In this document: positions 1 to 5,009 of the stretch, one piece after another
Numbering within the stretch: the first letter of the stretch is position 1
How the letters are laid out: every line of letters begins with the position of its first letter
Source of the DNA: Campylobacteraceae bacterium
Lineage (GTDB): Bacteria; Campylobacterota; Campylobacteria; Campylobacterales; Sulfurovaceae
Assembly (NCBI GenBank): GCA_027066355.1
Contig: JAMONW010000185.1
Span: 1-5,009, forward strand
Direction: 5' to 3'
DNA length: 5,009 nt
Translations under genes and position numbers: made by a program
Notes under the pieces: generated by a model
Told to the model about the DNA's origin: nothing
What the model saw: only the letters and a program-made list of their open reading frames with translations
Databases searched by the model: none

Positions 1-1580
1 CCGTTATCATGCGCTAATTGTAGCATAATAGGAGCAGTAAGGGAAGCTACAACAATATAGTTTGCAGTTGTTGGAAGCCCCATTCCTAAAATTAAAGAAA
101 TCATAGCAGTTAAAAGAAGCACTATCAAAATATTTCCATTTGATAGAGTTTCAATTACATCAAGTAGCACTTGTCCAATTCCAGTTAGTGTAATACTACC
201 TACAACCATCCCTGCTATTGCAGTAGCAAGTGCAATTGGCACCATCCCTTTTGCACCATTTACCATACCATGGAAAATATCTACAAAGCCATCTTTAAAA
301 TCTTGCAATGTTGCACCTCGTTTTTCAATAGCAAAAGCAATAAATGGTTTTTGGAGTATCATAATTACCATAAGCATCCAAATAGCACTAAAAGCAGCTG
401 ATTGAGCAGATTCTCTTAGCACTATAAGCACATACATTAAGTAACTAACTGGAATTAAATAGTGCAAACCACTAACAAAAGTTGCCCATTTTTTTGGTAA
501 TTTACTTGCATCTTCACCAACTAAACCAAGTTTTTTAGACTCTAAATGCACAATATACAAAAGCCCCATATAGCTAACAATTGCTGGAATTGCAGCAGCA
601 ATAATTACATCTGTATATCCAAGCCCAAGAAATTCAGCAATAATAAATGCAGCTGCTCCCATAACTGGTGGCATTAACTGCCCATTTGTAGAAGCTGCAA
701 CTTCAACTGCTGCTGCTTTTTCTGCTGTAAATCCACTCTTTTTCATAAGTGGAATTGTAAATACACCTGTTGTTACAACATTTGCAGTTGAACTACCACT
801 AATAATTCCTGTTAATCCACTTGCAACTACACTTGCTTTTGCTGGTCCTCCACTATACTTACCAAGCATAGCATAGGCTAATTTTATAAAATACTCCCCA
901 GCACCTGCGCGTTCAAGCAAAGCACCAAAAAGCACAAATAAAAATACAAATCCAGCACTAACTCCAAGAGGAACGCCAAACACACCCTCTGTTGTTAAAT
1001 ACATTTGAGATACAATTTTGTGAACTGACGCGCCTTTGTGAGAAATTAAATCTGGAAGATACTTGCCATAATAGTCATAAGCTAAAAATACAATAGCTAC
1101 AATACTAAGAGCAAGTCCAATTACGCGGCGCCCACCCTCTAGCAAAATTATCATAGTAATTATACCAATTGTAAAATCCAACTGAGTATAATCACCAACA
1201 CGATTTGATAAAGCTACATAATTTAATGCAATATATGCAGCTCCAGCTCCTCCAACAATTGCCAAAATATAATCAATTATAGAGATTTTAGCTAAACTCT
1301 TTGGAGTTTTTCTAGCTGGATAAATTAAATATGCCAAAACTAATGCAAAAGCCAAATGCACACTTCTTACAATTGTAGAATTTACTGGGTAGTATGTAAC
1401 ATATAGTTGATATACAGACCAAGTAAATGCTATAATTGCAATAAGCCAATAAGAGGCACCACTTTTAAAGTTTCTTTGCCCTTCAAGTTCTGTTATTATC
1501 TCTTCTTCTAAGTTTTTATTAGCATGAAAATCTTTATTGAGTTCTTTTTCGACCTCTTTTAAATCACTCTCAAAAGCCAT
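1..1580 (-). CDS. TRAP transporter fused permease subunit (4TM/12TM, DctQM-type), 3' end cut by window
   Basis: Inner-membrane subunit of a tripartite ATP-independent periplasmic (TRAP) transporter; it imports a solute delivered by the binding protein, driven by an ion gradient (usually Na+). I translated it by hand from ATG 1580 and it stays open for 526 codons to the window edge. A charged cytoplasmic N-terminus (about 1-40) leads into hydrophobic segments near 44-62, 72-88, 101-122, 136-147 and 154-169, the DctQ-like part. The DctM-like part then runs through many more segments. Family-typical motifs are EGGRRVIG (148-155), SGSSTAN (261-267), STNGQLMPPVMGAAAF (297-312) and GMGLPTTANYIVV (499-511). 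Family members are usually about 640-700 residues, so roughly 120-170 are missing off the left edge. The start is set by AAGGAG six bases before the ATG (1587-1592). It follows the binding-protein gene in the same operon. Family assignment is firm; the substrate is unknown. Confidence 0.95.
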   Translation of the reverse strand, partial: MAFESDLKEVEKELNKDFHANKNLEEEIITELEGQRNFKSGASYWLIAIIAFTWSVYQLYVTYYPVNSTIVRSVHLAFALVLAYLIYPARKTPKSLAKISIIDYILAIVGGAGAAYIALNYVALSNRVGDYTQLDFTIGIITMIILLEGGRRVIGLALSIVAIVFLAYDYYGKYLPDLISHKGASVHKIVSQMYLTTEGVFGVPLGVSAGFVFLFVLFGALLERAGAGEYFIKLAYAMLGKYSGGPAKASVVASGLTGIISGSSTANVVTTGVFTIPLMKKSGFTAEKAAAVEVAASTNGQLMPPVMGAAAFIIAEFLGLGYTDVIIAAAIPAIVSYMGLLYIVHLESKKLGLVGEDASKLPKKWATFVSGLHYLIPVSYLMYVLIVLRESAQSAAFSAIWMLMVIMILQKPFIAFAIEKRGATLQDFKDGFVDIFHGMVNGAKGMVPIALATAIAGMVVGSITLTGIGQVLLDVIETLSNGNILIVLLLTAMISLILGMGLPTTANYIVVASLTAPIMLQLAHDN

Positions 1581-1586
1581 AGGGGT

Positions 1587-1592
1587 CTCCTT
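1587..1592 (-). promoter_or_regulatory. Ribosome binding site of the TRAP permease
   Basis: The minus strand reads AAGGAG, then six bases (ACCCCT), then the ATG at 1580. This is a strong Shine-Dalgarno site at ideal spacing and decides the permease start. Confidence 0.85.
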
Positions 1593-1603
1593 TTGTTTTG
1601 TAG

Positions 1604-1640
1604 AAAAAAGTAGTTGCTACTCCAAAATAATTTGGAGTAG
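1604..1640 (-). terminator. Intercistronic hairpin with downstream U-tract between TRAP genes (attenuator or mRNA 3'-end stabiliser)
   Basis: The arms CTACTCCAAA (1631-1640 on the minus strand) and TTTGGAGTAG (1617-1626) are perfectly complementary over 10 bp around a 4-base loop. Seven bases separate the stem from a run of six Ts (minus strand, 1604-1609). It starts 13 bases past the stop codon of the binding-protein gene. The distance to the U-tract and the A/U-rich lower half make it a weak rather than full terminator, so read-through to the permease is expected. Such hairpins commonly raise binding-protein output over permease output. The AGTAG of the inner arm can instead pair with CTACT at 1609-1613, directly abutting the Ts. 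The repeat is seen; its function is inferred. Confidence 0.6.
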
Positions 1641-1653
1641 ATTTATAAAAAAA

Positions 1654-2622
1654 TTATTTTAAAACACCAGCTTCTTTAAATGCTTTTACAGCGCCTGGGT
1701 GCATCATTTTGTGATCAAATCCTTTTAAAAGATCCTCTTTTGTTAAGTTTTTATAAGCTGGGTGAAGCTTTTTAAATGCATCAAAATTATCTAAGATAGA
1801 TTTAACCATATTATAAACTGCTTTTTCACTAGCTTTTGAGCTTGTTACTAAAACTGCTTTTACACCAAATGTTTTAGTGTCGTGATCAACTCCTTTATAC
1901 ATACCAGCAGGAATTACTCCCCAAGCATAATAAGGTTTCTCTTCTACTAATTTTTGAGCACCTTTTGAGTTATCAAGTGAAATTAAGTCAATATCAGTTG
2001 AATTTGCAGCATCTTTAAAGTTTGCAGTTGGGTGTCCTACCATATAGAAGTAACCATCAATTTTTTTATCTTTAAGAGCATTTGGACACTCAGCAGATTT
2101 AAGACCATCAGCTTTAATATCTTTTAAACTTACATCTGGGTCAGTTTTTAAAAGAAGTTTTACAGTAGCTTCATTACCACTACCTGGGTTACCAATATTT
2201 ATATGTTTTCCTTTTAAATCTTGGAATTTTTTAATACCACTATCTTTTCTAACTGCAAGAGTTAATAACTCTGGGTGAATAGACATAACAACTCTTAAAT
2301 CTTTGTATGGAGCATCTTTAAATTTACCCTCTCCATGAGCTGCTTGATATACAACATCTGATTGTGCAATACCAAAATCAAGCTCACCAGCTTTAATTGT
2401 TTTAATATTATATACACTACCTCCAGTTGATTCAACGGTGCATTTTATGCCTGTATCTTTTTTGTGTTGATTCATCATTCTACAAATTGCACCACCTGTT
2501 GGATAGTAAACCCCTGTTACTCCACCTGTTCCAATTGTAATAAAATCCATAGCAAATGCACTCGTTCCTAATAGCATAGATGCTACAATACCACTTTTGA
2601 AAGTTTTACTAAAAACACTCAT
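1654..2622 (-). CDS. TAXI-family TRAP transporter solute-binding protein
   Basis: Periplasmic binding subunit of the TRAP transporter, 322 residues, which captures the substrate and hands it to the fused permease encoded just downstream. Residues 1-24 are a Sec signal peptide: a Lys-containing start, the hydrophobic core GIVASMLLG and a cleavage site after SAFA. The mature protein begins with the TAXI signature GTGGVTGVYYPTGGA (31-45). GGSVYN (67-72), AQSDVVYQA (86-94), the GNPGSGNE loop (144-151), GHPTANFKDA and a C-terminal MMHPGA (306-311) follow. Cys47 and Cys61, either side of the first helix, sit where I recall paired cysteines in many proteobacterial TAXI proteins and could form a disulfide. 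I chose the ATG at 2622 rather than one 72 bases upstream because it has AGGAG five bases before it and begins a clean signal peptide. A few TAXI proteins bind glutamate or 2-oxoglutarate; the ligand here cannot be read from sequence. Confidence 0.95.
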   Translation of the reverse strand: MSVFSKTFKSGIVASMLLGTSAFAMDFITIGTGGVTGVYYPTGGAICRMMNQHKKDTGIKCTVESTGGSVYNIKTIKAGELDFGIAQSDVVYQAAHGEGKFKDAPYKDLRVVMSIHPELLTLAVRKDSGIKKFQDLKGKHINIGNPGSGNEATVKLLLKTDPDVSLKDIKADGLKSAECPNALKDKKIDGYFYMVGHPTANFKDAANSTDIDLISLDNSKGAQKLVEEKPYYAWGVIPAGMYKGVDHDTKTFGVKAVLVTSSKASEKAVYNMVKSILDNFDAFKKLHPAYKNLTKEDLLKGFDHKMMHPGAVKAFKEAGVLK

Positions 2623-2627
2623 ATCTT

Positions 2628-2632
2628 CTCCT
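2628..2632 (-). promoter_or_regulatory. Ribosome binding site deciding the TAXI protein start
   Basis: The minus strand reads AGGAG, then AAGAT, then the ATG at 2622. The longer frame from 2694 would add 24 residues (beginning MLIFFKYHLT) in front of a perfectly good signal peptide, and its ATG has no purine-rich site before it. Confidence 0.85.
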
Positions 2633-2647
2633 GTATTAAAAATTTCA

Positions 2648-2662
2648 CCATTTTTAAAATGG
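2648..2662. repeat. 15-bp inverted repeat in the TAXI leader
   Basis: CCATTTT and AAAATGG form perfect 7-bp arms around a single central base, 26-40 bases upstream of the TAXI start codon. With only one central base it suits a dimeric DNA-binding protein better than an RNA hairpin. Because the region is so A+T-rich, chance is a real alternative. Confidence 0.35.
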
Positions 2663-2670
2663 ATTGTTAA

Positions 2671-2689
2671 ATGATACTTAAAAAATATA
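2671..2689 (-). promoter_or_regulatory. Candidate promoter region for the TRAP operon
   Basis: Two -10-like hexamers read on the minus strand: TATATT (2684-2689) and TATCAT (2671-2676), each matching five of six positions of TATAAT. Neither has a recognisable -35, which is normal for the main sigma factor in Campylobacterota. Transcription would start near 2677 or 2664, giving a leader of roughly 40-55 bases. I cannot choose between them. Confidence 0.35.
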
Positions 2690-2742
2690 AGCAAATACTT
2701 AAAAATAAAATTAATATTATTTTTTTATAAATATTTAAGTAT
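2674..2742. repeat. Three copies of an ATACTTAAA-type element in the divergent promoter region
   Basis: On the plus strand ATACTTAAAAA occurs at 2674-2684 and again at 2695-2705, exactly 21 bp apart, which is two helical turns and places them on the same DNA face. A third copy in opposite orientation (TTAAGTAT on the plus strand, AATACTTAAA on the minus) ends at about 2743. The first two flank or overlap the candidate TRAP -10 elements, as an operator would. This is suggestive only, given the A+T bias. Confidence 0.35.
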
Positions 2743-2766
2743 TAAAATAGATAATTTTGATTATTA

Positions 2767-2794
2767 TTGCAATATATGATAACTATGTTATAAT
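2767..2794 (+). promoter_or_regulatory. Promoter of the mechanosensitive channel gene, leaderless arrangement
   Basis: An extended -10, TGTTATAAT (2786-2794, hexamer 2789-2794), is a perfect match to the consensus. It follows TTGCAA (2767-2772, four of six matches to TTGACA) by a 16-bp spacer. The -10 ends only five bases before the ATG at 2800, so the expected transcription start, about six to seven bases downstream, falls on or beside the A of the start codon. Confidence 0.65.
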
Positions 2795-2799
2795 AAAAA

Positions 2800-3996
2800 A
2801 TGGAAAAATTAAATCAATCAATAGAGAATATAACAGTAAATATCATCAATAAAGTTCTTTCAATCTTAAATTTGAAAAGTTATGAATTACTATATTTTAT
2901 ACTCTATATTACTTTAATATTTGTTGTAAAAATAGTTGCAAATTTATTAAAAAAACCTCTTAAATTTTACCTATTTAAAAGGAGAAAAGAGAGTTACTAC
3001 AGATATCTTTTTTATAGAGTCGATAAAATTTTTAAACCTATTATATATTTTTTATATCTACATTTTTTAACAAAAGCAATATTTATATTATATAAAATTG
3101 ATGAGAATAGTGATATATATATTATATTATATGTTGTGAAAATAGTGTTGATTTTATGGAGTATTTATGAGATAATAAAATATTTAATTTATGCTACTAT
3201 TCGTAACAAAATCAAAAGTCAAAAGATAGCAAGAAGAGAACTTTTTAATTTACTTCTAAATATTTCAAAAATAGTTCTATTTTTAGTTGCAATTGTTTTA
3301 ATTTTTTCTAAACTAGGAGTTGATATTACTGCTCTTATTACATCACTTGGAATTGGAGGTGCAATTATTGGATTTAGTGCTAAAGATACCTTGGTAAACT
3401 TTTTTGACTCTATTAGATTAGTTAGTGAAGATGCTTTCAGGCAAGGAGATTGGATTGAGACAAGAGATATAGAAGGGTTTGTAACAGAAATTGGTTTAAC
3501 ATCTACAAAAATTAGAACTTTTGATAACGCGATGGTAACTATTCCAAACTCGCGCTTAGCAAATGATTATGTTAAAAACTGGACAAAAAGAGTAATTGGG
3601 CGTAGAATAAAGTTTTATCTACCAATTAAATTTACTGCTAATACTGTAGAGATAGATAGAGTAATTCATGAAATTTATGAAATGCTACACTCCCATCCAG
3701 ATATTGTAAACTTAAATAAAATAAAATATTTAAAAAAGATGACTACAATTTTTGAAGATGGTTTATTTAATATAGAAGATAAATATGGTGTAAGAAGAAC
3801 TCTAATGGTATATCTTGATAGTATAGATAAATACTCTTTAAGTATATTAGTTTATGCATTTTCAATATCTGTAAATTGGGAAGAGTGGCTAAGAGTAAAG
3901 CAAGATATTATTAAAAAAATAGTAGAAATAGTAGAAGCATCAGAGCTAGAGTTTGCCTATCCAACCCAAGAGATATTGTTAAAAAACTTAGATTAA
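2800..3996 (+). CDS. MscS-family mechanosensitive ion channel protein
   Basis: Inner-membrane channel of the small-conductance mechanosensitive family, which opens under membrane tension to release solutes during hypo-osmotic shock; 398 residues. Membrane segments lie near 29-50, 78-98, 106-131 and 152-172. The pore helix is about 175-205 and contains GIGGAIIGFSAKDTLVNFF (184-202), equivalent to the Gly/Ala-rich TM3 of E. coli MscS. The cytoplasmic beta domain follows, with QGDWIE (215-220), EGFVTEIGLTSTKIRT (225-240) and VTIPNS (246-251), then an alpha/beta domain ending in FAYPTQ (385-390). Five membrane segments and GFSAKD in place of MscS GFALQG put it nearer the YbdG/YnaI-like members than MscS itself; some of those are only weakly mechanosensitive. 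The in-frame TAA at 2794-2796 rules out an earlier start, and no Shine-Dalgarno site precedes the ATG. It is monocistronic and convergent with the next gene. Confidence 0.95.
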   Translation: MEKLNQSIENITVNIINKVLSILNLKSYELLYFILYITLIFVVKIVANLLKKPLKFYLFKRRKESYYRYLFYRVDKIFKPIIYFLYLHFLTKAIFILYKIDENSDIYIILYVVKIVLILWSIYEIIKYLIYATIRNKIKSQKIARRELFNLLLNISKIVLFLVAIVLIFSKLGVDITALITSLGIGGAIIGFSAKDTLVNFFDSIRLVSEDAFRQGDWIETRDIEGFVTEIGLTSTKIRTFDNAMVTIPNSRLANDYVKNWTKRVIGRRIKFYLPIKFTANTVEIDRVIHEIYEMLHSHPDIVNLNKIKYLKKMTTIFEDGLFNIEDKYGVRRTLMVYLDSIDKYSLSILVYAFSISVNWEEWLRVKQDIIKKIVEIVEASELEFAYPTQEILLKNLD

Positions 3997-4982
3997 AATA
4001 GTGTTAAACCATCTTCTCCGTTAATATTAATTATCTCTTTTGGCTCTAGCTTATAGCAAAATGCATAATTAAAGTGATTATTCAATAAAATCTCCTTTGC
4101 CTCTTGTGGAGTTTTATACCAAGTTGCTCTCTCTATTGTTTCTAACTTTATTTTTGGTGGAGTTAAAACAATACTTTTTATCCACTTACTTTGCAATCTT
4201 AAATACTTAATTGATTTATCAACAATTTTAGTTGAGTTTACAAAAATTAATACTTGCTCAGTTGAGCCTTTTTGTGATAAATTTAATTTTTTATCTACAT
4301 AATATGGCTTAAATTCACTTGTATATTTAATCCTATTTATATCATACTCAATATCATTATCTTTGCAAAAAGCTACAACTTTTTTTAAGTTATCTACAAA
4401 AAATGGTGCAATATCCATATTTTGATAGATATATTTTTCAATTTTAAAAGTAGTCTTGAGCAAAGAGTCTGAAATTATATATCCACTTGCCTCTTTAGTT
4501 AAAATTTTATAGTTTGGAGATAGAGCAGAGGCATCTTCTTTATTTATAGTTATATAAATTTCATAATTTGAGTTTAATATTGTTTCAAAACTTTTTTGCC
4601 AATTATTACTTAAAATAGTATAAATTGATGATTTTCTATTTACTATCTGCTTTAAAAAAGAGCTTTCAATATCTTCAAAATAGTAAATTTGACTCTCTTT
4701 TTGCACCAATATATATCTTAAAAATTTTATAGATGCATCTTTTATAGAATCAACTTTTATATAAGCTATTTCACTATCTGTAATTTGTGGGTTAGCTCCT
4801 TCAAATACTACTGCATAAGCACCTTTTTCTACTGCTTTTACAATATCTTCACTACTTAGTGCAAAAAACAAGTCGCCAAGCTCAACTTTAGATTGATAAA
4901 TTGTGGCTGCATCAACCTTTGCAACTTTTGGTTGGTTGATTATTGTGCCACCAATTATATTGGTTAAATTCTCTATTGTCAT
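3993..4982 (-). CDS. Mur-ligase-like protein lacking the ATP-binding loop (degenerate MurF relative)
   Basis: Predicted soluble protein of 329 residues with no signal peptide or membrane segment. The N-terminus (1-90) resembles the substrate-binding domain of MurE/MurF: GGT near 11-13, VDAATIYQSKVELGDLFFAL (about 23-42) where MurF has its S/T-D-S/T-R...pGdlFvAL stretch, then AVEKGAYAVVFE. Further on, QIYYFE, SIYTILSNNWQKSFETIL and NYEIYITINKE line up by eye with the strand before the P-loop, the 'T..N.NN..G.P..LL' stretch and the 'eyaV.E.G' strand of MurF. The G-x-x-G-K-T/S loop itself is absent (DIESSF in its place) and the protein is over 100 residues shorter than MurF. It therefore probably does not act as an ATP-dependent amino-acid ligase; a structural or regulatory role in cell-wall synthesis is a guess. 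The ATG lies one base inside an upstream frame's stop; the nearest purine-rich site (AGGA) is rather far, about 14 bases away. Confidence 0.7.
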   Translation of the reverse strand: MTIENLTNIIGGTIINQPKVAKVDAATIYQSKVELGDLFFALSSEDIVKAVEKGAYAVVFEGANPQITDSEIAYIKVDSIKDASIKFLRYILVQKESQIYYFEDIESSFLKQIVNRKSSIYTILSNNWQKSFETILNSNYEIYITINKEDASALSPNYKILTKEASGYIISDSLLKTTFKIEKYIYQNMDIAPFFVDNLKKVVAFCKDNDIEYDINRIKYTSEFKPYYVDKKLNLSQKGSTEQVLIFVNSTKIVDKSIKYLRLQSKWIKSIVLTPPKIKLETIERATWYKTPQEAKEILLNNHFNYAFCYKLEPKEIININGEDGLTLF

Positions 4983-5009
4983 TATGAAACTTTTGTTCCT
5001 GCAACTTTT
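4982..5009 (-). CDS. 3' end of an upstream gene, fragment only
   Basis: Reading the minus strand from 5008, eight codons (KVAGTKVS) end in TAA at 4982-4984. The last A is also the first base of the next gene's ATG (TAATG). This tight junction is typical of translationally coupled genes and, with the weak Shine-Dalgarno site of the Mur-like gene, supports an operon entering from the right. Eight residues cannot identify the product; a cell-wall gene such as murF would be a natural neighbour but is not shown. The Mur-like frame is also open to the window edge, so a longer form of that protein starting outside the window is the alternative. Confidence 0.4.

Noticed and set aside
2623..2694. Longer start for the TAXI protein, adding 24 residues from the ATG at 2694
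   Set aside because: There is no ribosome site there, the added segment lies in front of an intact signal peptide, and the ATG at 2622 has AGGAG at ideal spacing.
2720..2726. Run of seven Ts as a possible phase-variable tract
   Set aside because: Short A/T runs are everywhere in this window. Contingency tracts in this group are typically longer G/C runs, and none is present.
2765..2774. Palindrome TATTGCAATA near the channel -35
   Set aside because: Only 10 bp, it does not extend further, and it is easily explained by chance in this base composition.
2872..2874. Internal TTG as an alternative start of the channel gene
   Set aside because: No Shine-Dalgarno site precedes it, and starting there would leave almost no sequence in front of the first membrane segment. 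The ATG at 2800 with the adjacent promoter is a simpler explanation.
3981..3992. T-run on the minus strand just past the Mur-like stop, as a possible terminator
   Set aside because: No stable inverted repeat precedes it and the run lies inside the channel coding sequence, where it encodes Lys-Asn.
1..5009. CRISPR array, tRNA/rRNA, insertion sequence, phage or defence genes
   Set aside because: I saw no regularly spaced repeats, RNA-gene signatures, transposase or terminal repeats; the window is filled by four ordinary-looking genes.

Overview
The window is strongly A+T-rich. Its protein sequences look like Campylobacterota (the former Epsilonproteobacteria: Arcobacter, Sulfurimonas, Sulfurospirillum or Campylobacter relatives). 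This rests on the Lys/Ile/Asn-rich proteins, AGA-type arginine codons, promoters that are weak at -35, and the character of the TRAP genes. I cannot name a genus from the sequence alone.

Layout. On the minus strand, from 2622 down to the left edge, is a two-gene TRAP transporter operon. A TAXI-family periplasmic solute-binding protein (1654-2622) comes first, followed by a fused 4TM/12TM membrane permease (1580 to below 1, cut by the window edge after 526 residues). The 73-bp gap between them holds a perfect 10-bp inverted repeat and a terminator-like alternative pairing. A 177-bp, very A+T-rich divergent region (2623-2799) separates this operon from a plus-strand MscS-family mechanosensitive channel (2800-3996). 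The channel's promoter lies so close to its ATG that the mRNA is probably leaderless. The channel gene ends tail-to-tail with a minus-strand gene (3993-4982), the two stop codons sharing one TTAA. That gene encodes a 329-residue protein that looks like a shortened Mur-ligase (MurF-type) relative without its ATP-binding loop. At the right edge, nine codons of an upstream minus-strand frame end in TAATG, overlapping the start of the Mur-like gene by one base.

How the genes work together. Only the TRAP pair forms a clear functional unit: the TAXI protein captures a small organic anion in the periplasm and the fused permease imports it with an ion gradient. The channel is a stand-alone osmotic safety valve or ion channel. 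The Mur-like gene belongs to an operon extending beyond the right edge. I found no CRISPR array, RNA gene, insertion sequence, phage gene or defence system, and no stretch over 300 bases lacks a gene. The points most worth a second look are the degenerate Mur-like protein, the leaderless channel transcript, and the hairpin arrangement between the TRAP genes.
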